From Calothrix parasitica NIES-267 (GTDB taxonomy: Bacteria > Cyanobacteriota > Cyanobacteriia > Cyanobacteriales > Nostocaceae), in assembly GCF_002368095.1 (NCBI RefSeq), contig NZ_AP018227.1:7456123-7520122 (forward strand): a DNA stretch of 64,000 nt. The letters run 5' to 3'. Shown in pieces: positions 56,855 to 64,000 of this stretch (its first letter is position 1; each line of letters opens with the position of its first letter). The notes beneath the pieces are model-generated. The model was not told the origin of the DNA. It was given only the letters and a program-made list of their open reading frames with translations, and ran no database searches. Made by a program: the position numbers and the translations under genes.

Positions 56855-57433
56855 CTAACTCCTCGTCCATAAAGCTAATCCTCCACCTTTACCCCGTGCA
56901 GCGATATAGTTATCTTTTACCAAAAAGTATGTAAAAAATGCTTGCTCTTTCAAATTTTGCTTGTCAAAACTTTCTTCTCTATCTTTCCCATTCCGAATAT
57001 AACCTTGATATAAATTTAATCCCGATACAGATAACCGCATTCTGGTAAAGTCAAATGCGAGTATATTTTTCTTTGACCAAAATTGTACCGGTCCGGTTAA
57101 AACTATTTTAAATAAACCAAATTGTACAGAGTTTTCAACGTTTCCTTTTTCTGGTGAATCTTTTGATTTACTGTAGTCAAGCTGAATTTTAACTAACTTG
57201 GATAAAAATCTTCCCGCTCCTAAAACCACTCCCGCTCGTTTGCGAGTTTTTTTCGTCCCAGTAATAAACCCTAACCTCCAATTACCGGTTAACTGCAAAA
57301 AACTATAATCTATTTTAGTTTGTTTAGCGGCTTTTTCTGCTGCAATTAACGCTTCAACTACAGCTTTTGATTCGGGTGGTTTTGTGACTTTACCCTGTAG
57401 GTAATCCGCAGCTTTCTCAATTGTGTCTGACAT
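56855..57433 (-). CDS. PAP/fibrillin-like protein
   Basis: A 192-residue soluble protein resembling plastid lipid-associated (fibrillin/PAP) proteins: KIDYSFLQLTGNWRLGFITG near residues 40-59, a central beta-rich body (VQFGLFKIVLTGPVQFWSKK), and the C-terminal YIAARGKGGGLALWTR. Fibrillins associate with thylakoids or lipid bodies. The assignment rests on recalled pattern and could be a related lipocalin-like family. Repeat DNA of the CTGATAACT type lies beyond its stop. Confidence 0.65.
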   Translation of the reverse strand: MSDTIEKAADYLQGKVTKPPESKAVVEALIAAEKAAKQTKIDYSFLQLTGNWRLGFITGTKKTRKRAGVVLGAGRFLSKLVKIQLDYSKSKDSPEKGNVENSVQFGLFKIVLTGPVQFWSKKNILAFDFTRMRLSVSGLNLYQGYIRNGKDREESFDKQNLKEQAFFTYFLVKDNYIAARGKGGGLALWTRS

Positions 57434-57510
57434 TCTTCTGTATTTACTAACTTATAAAACTATATTTAATCTTCAACATTTATATTACGACAAAATCATA
57501 ATTAAAATAC

Positions 57511-57540
57511 AAAAACCCGATTTTTCAAAAAACCGGGTTT
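57511..57540 (-). terminator. Rho-independent terminator for the 100-residue protein gene
   Basis: On the minus strand AAACCCGGTTTTTT and AAAAATCGGGTTT form a hairpin with CCCG/CGGG core followed by TTTTTGTATTTT, 24 bases after the stop at 57565. Confidence 0.75.
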
Positions 57541-57564
57541 CTAAATATCTCAAATCATTACCAA

Positions 57565-57867
57565 TTAGCCTTTATTCAATTCCTTAGCCATCTGCATAAA
57601 ATCGTCCATATTAGATTTTTTTGGACGACGATTGCTGATAGCTGGTTCGGGAGTTTTGGGATTTGTAACTGGAATTTGAGTTTCTTCAACAATTTTCGTT
57701 TCTTCGGAATCTATAAAATACCCCGAGTCGGAATTAGATACTCCTAAAGTCTTACCTAAAGAACCAAAGATATTTCCTAGAAAACCAAATACTGAACGAA
57801 AGAAAATCGAAAATACAGCAACAATGCGAATAAAACTGTTTTGAAAAATCTGTTTGAGACGTTGCAT
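57565..57867 (-). CDS. Small protein with N-terminal hydrophobic helix, function unknown
   Basis: A 100-residue protein. Residues about 12-35 form a hydrophobic Phe/Ile-rich segment (FIRIVAVFSIFFRSVFGFLG); residues 45-85 are acidic then Pro/Lys-rich and disordered; the end NMDDFMQMAKELNKG is an amphipathic helix. Such short proteins are common in cyanobacteria, without known role. GGAGATG before the ATG supports the start, and a terminator follows. Confidence 0.68.
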   Translation of the reverse strand: MQRLKQIFQNSFIRIVAVFSIFFRSVFGFLGNIFGSLGKTLGVSNSDSGYFIDSEETKIVEETQIPVTNPKTPEPAISNRRPKKSNMDDFMQMAKELNKG

Positions 57868-58347
57868 TACATCTCCTTATTAATTCAATTGACAAAATAT
57901 TATGCTCTTTTATATTGTAACAAATAATCAATATACTTAAACTTTAGTTAGTAAAAGTAAATAATCAAATCTTCAGCCTTTTGATAGAAAAAAATATTTC
58001 TCAAGCATGATTTAATTTTGATGAGGAAACTTTGAATTGCTATAGCCAATAATATTTCCTCAAATATCTTAAATCACATCTTGCACCAGTTGCAGAAACC
58101 CGGTTTCTTGTTGGTTAAACAAAGAGATAATATGCTTTCACTTCCGAGAAACCGGGTTTCTTTGGTCTTCTTGAAAATGGTGCAAGATATGAGTTAAATC
58201 ATTAACTACAGATAAGTGCTAAACAGGAGATATCAGTGCCTACCATTTCGATAAACAACGAACTTACTACCGTAATTATAATTTGTCTCAGTTGCTAAAA
58301 AGAATGGTATTGAATTTTTGAATTAAACGCTAAAAAAGGAATTAAAA
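57868..58347. other. 480-base intergenic region with MITE-like element
   Basis: Contains the element at 58078-58188. The remainder is AT-rich promoter-like sequence; AAAAAAGGAATTAAAA precedes the SDR start. No gene is seen. Confidence 0.55.
58078..58188. mobile_element. ATCTTGCACCA-ended MITE-like element, copy 1
   Basis: Perfect 11-base ends ATCTTGCACCA and TGGTGCAAGAT, 111 bases in all, with inner inverted pair AGAAACCCGGTTTCT and AGAAACCGGGTTTCT. AAATCA occurs just outside both ends, a possible target duplication. Copy 2 lies at 59067. Confidence 0.7.
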
Positions 58348-59007
58348 ATGGGAACTTATCTAGTCACGGGTGCAAATCGAGGTATTGGTTTAGAATATTG
58401 TCGTCAATTAAAAGAGCGCGGCGATAACGTTATTGCTGTATGTCGCTCGGTGTCTGATGAATTAAAAGATTTAGACTTACAAACCGAGACAGATGTTGAT
58501 ATTACTTCCGACTCTTCAGTCGCTCAATTAGTTAAAAAACTTGATGGTAAAACCCTCGATGTTTTAATCAACAATGCCGGTATTATAGAGCGAGTTAGCC
58601 TAAATAACTTAGATTTTGACAGTATTCGCAGACAATTTGAAGTTAACGCAGTTGGGCCGTTAAGATTAACTCAAGCATTATTAAATAACCTAAAATCTGG
58701 TTCCAAAGTTATTATGATGACTAGCCGTATGGGTTCCATTGATGATAATACTTCCGGTGGTTCCTACGGTTATAGAATGTCAAAAGTTGCTTTATCAATG
58801 GCCGGTAAATCATTATCCGAAGACCTGAAATCAAAAAATATTCCCGTTGCTATTTTGCACCCAGGATTAGTTCAAACTCGCATGACTGGTTTTTCTGGGA
58901 TTACTACTGAAGAATCCGTCAAAGGATTGTTAGCTAGAATTGATGAATTGAATATAGAAAATACCGGAACTTTTTGGCATTCTAACGGTGAAATATTGCC
59001 TTGGTGA
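58348..59007 (+). CDS. Short-chain dehydrogenase/reductase
   Basis: A 219-residue SDR. NAD(P)-binding GANRGIGLEYC (residues 7-17), NNAGI, catalytic Ser in MMTSRMGSI, and the YxxxK motif as YRMSKVAL. PG motif HPGLVQTRM follows. Arg after the Gly motif region (CRSVSDEL) hints at NADP. Substrate unknown. The gene is enclosed by two copies of a 110-base inverted-repeat element. Confidence 0.92.
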   Translation: MGTYLVTGANRGIGLEYCRQLKERGDNVIAVCRSVSDELKDLDLQTETDVDITSDSSVAQLVKKLDGKTLDVLINNAGIIERVSLNNLDFDSIRRQFEVNAVGPLRLTQALLNNLKSGSKVIMMTSRMGSIDDNTSGGSYGYRMSKVALSMAGKSLSEDLKSKNIPVAILHPGLVQTRMTGFSGITTEESVKGLLARIDELNIENTGTFWHSNGEILPW

Positions 59008-59066
59008 TGGGATTTTGGATTGCTATCTTTACTAAAGTTTTTGCATTTTAGTCCTATGAATCTCAT

Positions 59067-59176
59067 ATCTTGCACCAGTTGCAGAAACCCGGTTTATTTG
59101 GCATCTTACAACGAGATATTCATGCTTTAACGACTTATTCTGGGTTTATTTGAGCTTGTTGAGAATGGTGCAAGAT
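59067..59176. mobile_element. ATCTTGCACCA-ended MITE-like element, copy 2
   Basis: Same 11-base ends as copy 1, 110 bases; the inverted symmetry extends outward to TCCTAT on both sides with mismatches. The inner right arm is degraded (TTCTGGGTTTA). Confidence 0.7.
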
Positions 59177-59220
59177 GTTAGATGAATAGGACTTTAGCTC
59201 TTAGCTCAGGGTTTGTAACT

Positions 59221-59332
59221 AGTACATCACGGCTTAAATAAGGCAACCGTTCAAAATAGTTGAAAAGCCCCAGATATCAAACTTTTTACTTCTTACTTTT
59301 TACTTCTTACTTCCGCGAAGCGGTACTAGGTA
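59221..59332. repeat. Dispersed repeat, copy 2 (first copy at 1575)
   Basis: Begins AGTACATCACGGCTTAAATA and ends TACTTCTTACTTCCGCGAAG then CGGTACTAGG. The TACTTCTTACTTTT unit is doubled relative to copy 1. Confidence 0.75.
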
Positions 59333-59751
59333 CTTATGTCTGCTGTTGAAGCGACTCGCTCGTTAAATAAATATCATACTTTTGTACGAACTTTTACCTC
59401 TAAAAAGCTACAAAGTCAACATTCCAATGTATTAAATATGCCCATACCCTATGTGGTATCTCTCATCTCTTTCTGACAGGGCATCTCTTTCCGGGAGGCG
59501 TTGTGCTAACGTTGACGGACACGTTACGGTCTTAGCAAGACGATAGTCTTAAACCGTTCAACTAACAACGATAAATATCTAACTAGCTTTGTCTAAGTAC
59601 TTCTCTAGTAGATTTTATATTGTCACTCACCATTCTAAATACAATCGGAATGGCTGCATCTGGCACGCTACTCCTGTAGTCACAGCAAGCGATGCTTGAG
59701 TAATTAATTGACGGTAACGTTTTCTTTTTATAGCAATGCAATAAGGTATTT

Positions 59752-60411
59752 ATGCCATCTATTTTTTTTGGTTCTATTGGTTCGATAGCGGATACTTCCG
59801 AGCTGCAAAGACAGTCTTTCAATCAGGCTTTTGAGCGACATAACCTTAATTGGCACTGGTCGCAGGACGAGTATTCGGCAATGCTGAAAAAAAGTGGCGG
59901 GATTCAACGAATTAAAGACCATGCAACTTCCCTCGGACAGTCGGTAGATGCAGCAGCGATTCATGAGTCTAAGTCACAGATATTTCAAGAGTACTTACAG
60001 GCTGGTAAAGTAAAGCCTCGTCCTGGTGTAGTTGAAACCATTGCTAAGACAAAGCAGCAGGGGTTAAAGCTATGCTTGGTGACCACGACATCTGAGAAAA
60101 ATGTCTCATCACTACTGCTCGGATTAGGGTCGGATATCAACCCTACAGATTTTGATTTGGTGGTGGATATTTCTATGGTGGAGCGACCAAAACCTGCGGT
60201 CGATGCTTATGCTTTAGCCTTGGAAAAACTCAATGAGAACGCAGAAAATTGCGTTGCGATTGAAGATAATCTAGGGGGTCTGTCGGCAGCTAAGGATGCG
60301 GGAATCATCTGTGTGGCATTTCCAGGAGAGAACAACACTCATTATGATTTCTCAAAGGCCGATTTAAGAGTTGATAAGCTCAGTTTTGATAGGTTGCAGA
60401 AATTTATTTAG
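59752..60411 (+). CDS. HAD-like protein lacking the nucleophile Asp
   Basis: A 219-residue protein of the HAD subfamily IA fold (cap helices after motif I, beta-phosphoglucomutase-like). Motif I, normally FDxDGT, reads FGSIGS (residues 6-11), so both catalytic Asp are replaced (Gly7, Ile9). Motif II Thr is in LVTTTSEKN, motif III Lys in ERPKPAVDAY, and motif IV in VAIEDNLGG is intact. Hydrolase activity is therefore doubtful; a binding or regulatory role is possible. It is 23 bases before the dioxygenase gene on the same strand. Codon use is more GC-rich than most neighbours. Confidence 0.8.
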   Translation: MPSIFFGSIGSIADTSELQRQSFNQAFERHNLNWHWSQDEYSAMLKKSGGIQRIKDHATSLGQSVDAAAIHESKSQIFQEYLQAGKVKPRPGVVETIAKTKQQGLKLCLVTTTSEKNVSSLLLGLGSDINPTDFDLVVDISMVERPKPAVDAYALALEKLNENAENCVAIEDNLGGLSAAKDAGIICVAFPGENNTHYDFSKADLRVDKLSFDRLQKFI

Positions 60412-60434
60412 TTTTTTCGGAGAGGGATAGTCCC

Positions 60435-61226
60435 ATGACCTATGAATTGCGGATGCTTTCGCCTTTTGGGGTGGAGGCTGTAGGGCTGAAGATTACCGAT
60501 ATAAACGGTGAAAGTATCGATGCGCTCAAGGCTGCGATTGCTCAGCACGGGTTTATGGTATTTAGGAACCAGTGGCTCAGTGACGCAGCCTTTGCTGCTT
60601 TTTTGCAAAAGCTGGGACAGTTGACCTTTACCATCGGAGAGAAACCAATCCCTGGTGCCCCGATGCTCAACTTAGTGACTAACGTAGGTCGAGATAGTCC
60701 ACCTAGAAGTGTTTTTCATACCGATACAAGCTATATTGCAAAACCCCCCGCATTTACTGCACTGCGAATTGTTAAAGTGCCATCATCGGGAGGTGAAACC
60801 CTATTTTGCAATCAATATCACGCATACGAGACATTACCCGAATCGGTGAAAGAGCGGTTCAAGCAAGCGAAGGTTTTACATGTAGTTTCTGGTCTAACTT
60901 TGGATGAAAATCAGGAAAAGCAAAGCTGGCATCCATTGTTTAGACAGCATCCTATTTCGGGACGGGTAGCACTTTTTTTATCTACACCAGAACGATGTCA
61001 GGCTATATCCGGTGTAAATAGGGAGGATGGCAAACTAATTATCAGGCTGTTGTATAAACATTCAATTCGCAACAGCAGACTCTATCGTCATTGCTGGCAA
61101 CCAGGAGATATAGTAGTTTGGGACAACCGCTGTACTATGCATCGAGCAGACCATTCTCAAGTAGTGGGTGATAGAGTCTTGCATCGTGGATTGATAGCTG
61201 GTGAAAAGGTTCGTAGTTGCGCTTAA
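60435..61226 (+). CDS. TauD/TfdA-type Fe(II)/2-oxoglutarate dioxygenase
   Basis: A 263-residue enzyme. Iron ligands: His95 and Asp97 in FHTDTSY and His236 in TMHRAD; the 2-oxoglutarate Arg is in DRVLHRGLIAG. GGAGAGGGA upstream of ATG supports the start. The last five codons (VRSCA) and stop fall in a copy of the GTAGTTGCGC palindrome, so the original C terminus has been replaced or cut. Substrate unknown. It probably forms a two-gene operon with the HAD-like gene, with similar higher GC suggestive of transfer. Confidence 0.88.
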   Translation: MTYELRMLSPFGVEAVGLKITDINGESIDALKAAIAQHGFMVFRNQWLSDAAFAAFLQKLGQLTFTIGEKPIPGAPMLNLVTNVGRDSPPRSVFHTDTSYIAKPPAFTALRIVKVPSSGGETLFCNQYHAYETLPESVKERFKQAKVLHVVSGLTLDENQEKQSWHPLFRQHPISGRVALFLSTPERCQAISGVNREDGKLIIRLLYKHSIRNSRLYRHCWQPGDIVVWDNRCTMHRADHSQVVGDRVLHRGLIAGEKVRSCA

Positions 61227-61270
61227 GCGCCTCCGGATACCGGAATATTTAGCGAAGACCGCGTAACTAC
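61213..61270. repeat. GTAGTTGCGC palindrome, diverged copy 3
   Basis: Left arm GTAGTTGCGCTTAAGCGCC; right arm AGCGAAGACCGCGTAACTAC has several changes. A small inner palindrome CCGGATACCGG is inserted. The TAA stop of the dioxygenase (61224-61226) lies in the left arm. Confidence 0.7.
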
Positions 61271-61322
61271 CAATATTTGCGTTTAAATAAAAGGGATAAT
61301 TCAAAATCCCTCCTCCCATCCC

Positions 61323-62186
61323 ATGATAGAACCCAAAATTGTTGTAGATTCCCCACATCACAACGCTGAATGTCCTTTGTGGCACCCCCAAGACCAATGT
61401 CTCTACTGGACTGATATCCCCAGAGGAAAACTGTATCGTTATAATCCACAAACAGATTCTCATTCCGAAATCTATTCAGGTGAACCAGTTGGTGGTTTGA
61501 CTCTTCAAGCTGACGGTTCATTATTGCTATTTAAAACCAAAGGAACCATTGAGCGCTGGAAAGAAGGTAAAACTACAACTTTAATCAACGAAATTCCCGC
61601 AGAAAAGCATACTCGTTTCAACGATGCTATAGCAGACCCAACAGGAAGAGTTTTTTCCGGAACAATGGCAACTTCAGAAGATAAGGGAAGACTTTACCGC
61701 ATAGATACCGATGGTTCGATTCATATAATTTTAGAAGAACTTCTGGTTCCCAACGGTATGGGTTTTTCTCCCGATTTAAAATATTTTTACCTAACCGATT
61801 CCGACACCCGCACCATTTACCGTTTTGATTACAATCAAGAAACTGGTGATATTACCAACCAGCAAAATTATATAGTTATTCCCCAAGGAGAAGGAGTCCC
61901 CGACGGAATGACCGTTGATAGTGAAGGCTATATTTGGTCGGCTCGTTGGGATGGAAAACACTTGTATCGCTACGCTCCCGACGGTACCGAAGTTTTACGA
62001 ATTGAATTCCCGGCTTTAAAAGTAAGCTGCTTGGCTTTCGGTGGTTCGGATTACAGCCAGATTTACGTCACAACTGCTGGAGGTAACGACCGCTCCAAAG
62101 AAGGTTCCGGTGCAGGAGCAATTTTTCATTTTCAATCTGATGTTAAAGGAATTCCTGAATTTAAATCTCGGATTTTGATTGATTAG
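61323..62186 (+). CDS. SMP-30/gluconolactonase family protein
   Basis: A 287-residue six-bladed beta-propeller. Metal ligands by pattern: Glu in AECPLWHPQDQCLYWTDIP, Asn in RFNDAIADPTGRVFSGTM, Asn in LVPNGMGFSPD, and Asp in VPDGMTVDSEGYIWSARWDG. Family members are Ca2+ or Zn2+ lactonases acting on sugar lactones. Length is typical. It is unlinked in composition from the preceding HAD/dioxygenase pair. Confidence 0.92.
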   Translation: MIEPKIVVDSPHHNAECPLWHPQDQCLYWTDIPRGKLYRYNPQTDSHSEIYSGEPVGGLTLQADGSLLLFKTKGTIERWKEGKTTTLINEIPAEKHTRFNDAIADPTGRVFSGTMATSEDKGRLYRIDTDGSIHIILEELLVPNGMGFSPDLKYFYLTDSDTRTIYRFDYNQETGDITNQQNYIVIPQGEGVPDGMTVDSEGYIWSARWDGKHLYRYAPDGTEVLRIEFPALKVSCLAFGGSDYSQIYVTTAGGNDRSKEGSGAGAIFHFQSDVKGIPEFKSRILID

Positions 62187-62221
62187 TGACGGAAACTTCT
62201 ATAATTTTGTAAGGATAAATT

Positions 62222-62785
62222 CTAAACTTTTAAACAATACTTGGTACATCCCCAATGCTGATTATTAGGATTTCGAGAACCTTGCCACCCTAAAAATCTT
62301 AATTCCTTTGCAATAAAGGTGTTTATTCCTCCATGAGCAATTAAAACGACCGAACCATGGTTGTGATACTCCTGTATTAGTAACTCTGCTGCTTGCTTAG
62401 CTCTATGTCTAGTAGCAACTGGTGACTCAGTAATAGGAGGAATTTTTAATTCCCATAGTAAGCGAGAAATAATTGCCCAACTCAAAGCTGATAGTTTTGT
62501 ATTTGCAGAAAAATTTCGCCAACAGTTTATTTCTCGGAAAATTGAATTACTTATTGGTTGAACTTGGGGCTGAAGAATTCTGGCTGAATGAATTGTACGG
62601 TTTAAATTACTGGTATAAATTACCTTAGCTTTTTGTACAACTGCAATCAAATTTTCTGGTGGTATTGAGTCGCTTGCTATACCCGCAGCATCATAGCGCT
62701 TTACAAACTCTAAGAATTGATTACCTTTAACATTCTCTCGTAGAGAAACTGTTGGTTTTCCATGTCTTATAAGGTAGATAGTCAT
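62222..62785 (-). CDS. Histidine phosphatase family protein
   Basis: A 187-residue phosphoglycerate-mutase-like phosphatase. Catalytic RHG in YLIRHGKPT (residues 4-12), Arg in YTSNLNRTIHSA, and second His in VLIAHGGINTF. The middle is shorter and unlike cobalamin or sugar phosphatases. The substrate is unknown. Divergent from the Kef gene. Confidence 0.88.
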   Translation of the reverse strand: MTIYLIRHGKPTVSLRENVKGNQFLEFVKRYDAAGIASDSIPPENLIAVVQKAKVIYTSNLNRTIHSARILQPQVQPISNSIFREINCWRNFSANTKLSALSWAIISRLLWELKIPPITESPVATRHRAKQAAELLIQEYHNHGSVVLIAHGGINTFIAKELRFLGWQGSRNPNNQHWGCTKYCLKV

Positions 62786-62872
62786 TTTTTATGGTTTACA
62801 AAATCTTTCTGCGGACTGAATTGCTTTATCTATGATTATTATCGCGCTAGCCTGATAGTGAAAGCTTATCGA

Positions 62873-64000
62873 ATGCAGGGAAATATGGCAGCAGAAGGAC
62901 ATAGCTTAATTGTGGACTTTACCACAGTTTTGGGTGCATCGGCACTGGGTGGGTATATTGCTAATAAGCTGCGTCAACCCGTTTTGTTAGGATATCTGGC
63001 TAGCGGATTGATTGTAGGTCCTTTCGGTTTAAAGTTATTAAATGATGCAGATTTAATCAAATCTTTAGCTGAGTTTGGAGTTGCTTTTCTGCTCTTTGCT
63101 TTGGGTGTAGAATTCTCCTTAACCGAACTCAAAAGAGTCAAAGATATTGCTATTAAGGGTAGTTTGCTGCAAATTGGATTAACTACTACCTTAGTAACTC
63201 TAATTACTATTGTTTCTGGTTGGGCTTCGGGTTTTGCAGAAGGAATATTTTTAGGTGTAGTGTTTTCCCTTTCTTCTACAGCTGTAGTATTAAAAACACT
63301 GACAGACAAAGGAGAAACTTATACACTCCACGGTCAAATCATGTTAGCGATTTTAATCGTTCAAGATTTAGCTTTGGGTGTAATGTTAGCGATTTTACCA
63401 GCATTAAAACAACCTGAAAATATTGCTCCAGCTTTATTTTTAGCTTTTGTAAAAGTTGTTGGATTTGCGGCAATTGCATTTATTTTAAGTCGGTGGTTTG
63501 TAAAGCATTTGATTCGTAGTATTGCAGAAACAGAAAGTGAAGAATTGTTTTTATTAACGATTATTGCTTTATGTTTGGGAGTTGCTTTAATTACAGCAGC
63601 TCTCGGTCTTTCGATTGAGATGGGTGCTTTTGTCGCAGGATTAATGATTTCGGAAATAGATTACGCAGACCATGCTTTAGCTAAAGTACTACCATTACGC
63701 GATACCTTTGCCAGTCTATTCTTCGCTTCTATTGGAATGCTAATTGACCCCAATATCTTGATTAATAACTTCGGGTCAATTTTGGGATTGGTTACTTTAG
63801 TAATGATAGGTAAGGCAGCAATAATATTTCCCATCGTACTAAAATTTGGTTACTCAGTAAAAACAGCAGTAATTGCTGCTCTTGGTATTAATCAAATAGG
63901 TGAGTTTTCCTTTGTACTTGAATTAACTGGTTTAGCTTTAGGGTTAATTTCTGAAGATACTTATCTATTACTCTTAGGTACCACTGCAATAACTTTAATC
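62873..64000 (+). CDS. Kef-type K+/H+ (CPA2) antiporter, 3' end outside window
   Basis: The visible 376 codons encode an inner-membrane cation:proton antiporter. Typical segments: LGYLASGLIVGPFGL, LLFALGVEFSL, VFSLSSTAVVLKTL, LIVQDLALGVMLAIL, GLSIEMGAFVAGLMIS, SLFFASIGMLIDP and GINQIGEFSFVL. The ATG at 62873 (MQGNMAAEGHS) and the one at 62885 are both possible starts. A C-terminal TrkA-type NAD-binding domain may follow outside the window. Confidence 0.92.
   Translation, partial: MQGNMAAEGHSLIVDFTTVLGASALGGYIANKLRQPVLLGYLASGLIVGPFGLKLLNDADLIKSLAEFGVAFLLFALGVEFSLTELKRVKDIAIKGSLLQIGLTTTLVTLITIVSGWASGFAEGIFLGVVFSLSSTAVVLKTLTDKGETYTLHGQIMLAILIVQDLALGVMLAILPALKQPENIAPALFLAFVKVVGFAAIAFILSRWFVKHLIRSIAETESEELFLLTIIALCLGVALITAALGLSIEMGAFVAGLMISEIDYADHALAKVLPLRDTFASLFFASIGMLIDPNILINNFGSILGLVTLVMIGKAAIIFPIVLKFGYSVKTAVIAALGINQIGEFSFVLELTGLALGLISEDTYLLLLGTTAITLI

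Larger units (their letters stand above)
59008..59751. other. 744-base intergenic region with two repeat elements
   Basis: Contains MITE-like copy 2 (59067-59176) and the dispersed repeat at 59221-59332. From 59340 to 59751 only short frames without support occur. Minus-strand frames of 60-80 codons overlapping the HAD gene are shadows. GC content rises towards the HAD gene. Confidence 0.6.

Noticed and set aside
59583-59964. Minus-strand frames opposite the HAD gene start
   Set aside because: Shadows of the plus-strand coding sequence, with no recognisable motifs.

Overview
The window looks like chromosomal DNA of a filamentous, heterocyst-type cyanobacterium (Nostocales-like; genus not determined). 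The evidence is a phylloquinone (menaquinone-type) gene set with cyanobacterial sequences (menF, menA, menC, menE, DHNA-CoA thioesterase), a BicA-type SulP transporter, cyanobacterial families such as DUF4079, TIGR02587/TIGR02588, DUF2227 and fibrillin-like proteins, scattered GCGATCGC (HIP1) octamers, low GC, and abundant heptameric short tandem repeats and palindromic dispersed repeats between genes.

Layout. 1-6.4 kb: 5' part of a BicA-like SulP transporter, then a minus-strand group of a DUF2791 (BrxD-like) ATPase, a membrane/coiled-coil protein ending in a TerB_C-like domain, and a DUF815 AAA+ ATPase. 6.5-10.6 kb: TMEM14 protein, an alkyltransferase-like (ATL) DNA-repair protein, and an APH-fold kinase followed by a HopA1-family protein. 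10.8-16.7 kb: phylloquinone ring-synthesis genes. 17-26.7 kb: proA, a large exported protein, a small secreted protein, a peptidoglycan-binding protein, the TIGR02587/TIGR02588 pair, mazG and a DUF2227 protein. 27-34.9 kb: tRNA-Val(TAC), an HNH nuclease, a DUF938 methyltransferase, a small beta-rich protein, a TPR-M48 protease, two paralogous TM2-like proteins and trhO. 35-41.4 kb: O-methyltransferase, site-2 protease, rsgA and a BcsA-like glycosyltransferase with PilZ. 41.7-44.6 kb: DM13 lipoprotein, four-helix His-bearing DUF4079 protein, sensor kinase.

44.8-56.6 kb holds the most coherent candidate system: two MscS-type channels with C-terminal cyclic-nucleotide-binding domains, an HD protein with a phosphodiesterase-like HNxxHA motif between them, and, divergently transcribed, two tandem giant Cache-HAMP-histidine kinase-receiver-adenylate cyclase proteins. 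Maker, possible breaker and possible receptor channels of cAMP thus sit together. The two cyclase genes are diverged in their sensor halves but almost identical at DNA level in their cyclase halves, which suggests gene conversion.

56.8-64 kb: fibrillin-like protein, small hypothetical, an SDR flanked by two copies of a MITE-like element, a probably acquired pair (HAD-like protein without the nucleophile Asp, and a TauD-type dioxygenase), an SMP-30 lactonase, a histidine phosphatase and the 5' part of a Kef-type antiporter. Repeats have shaped several genes here: they encode part of MenE, C-terminal tails of three proteins, and stop codons. No CRISPR array, rRNA, integrase or intact insertion sequence was seen. 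All calls were made by reading the sequence and recalling families; no database search was run.
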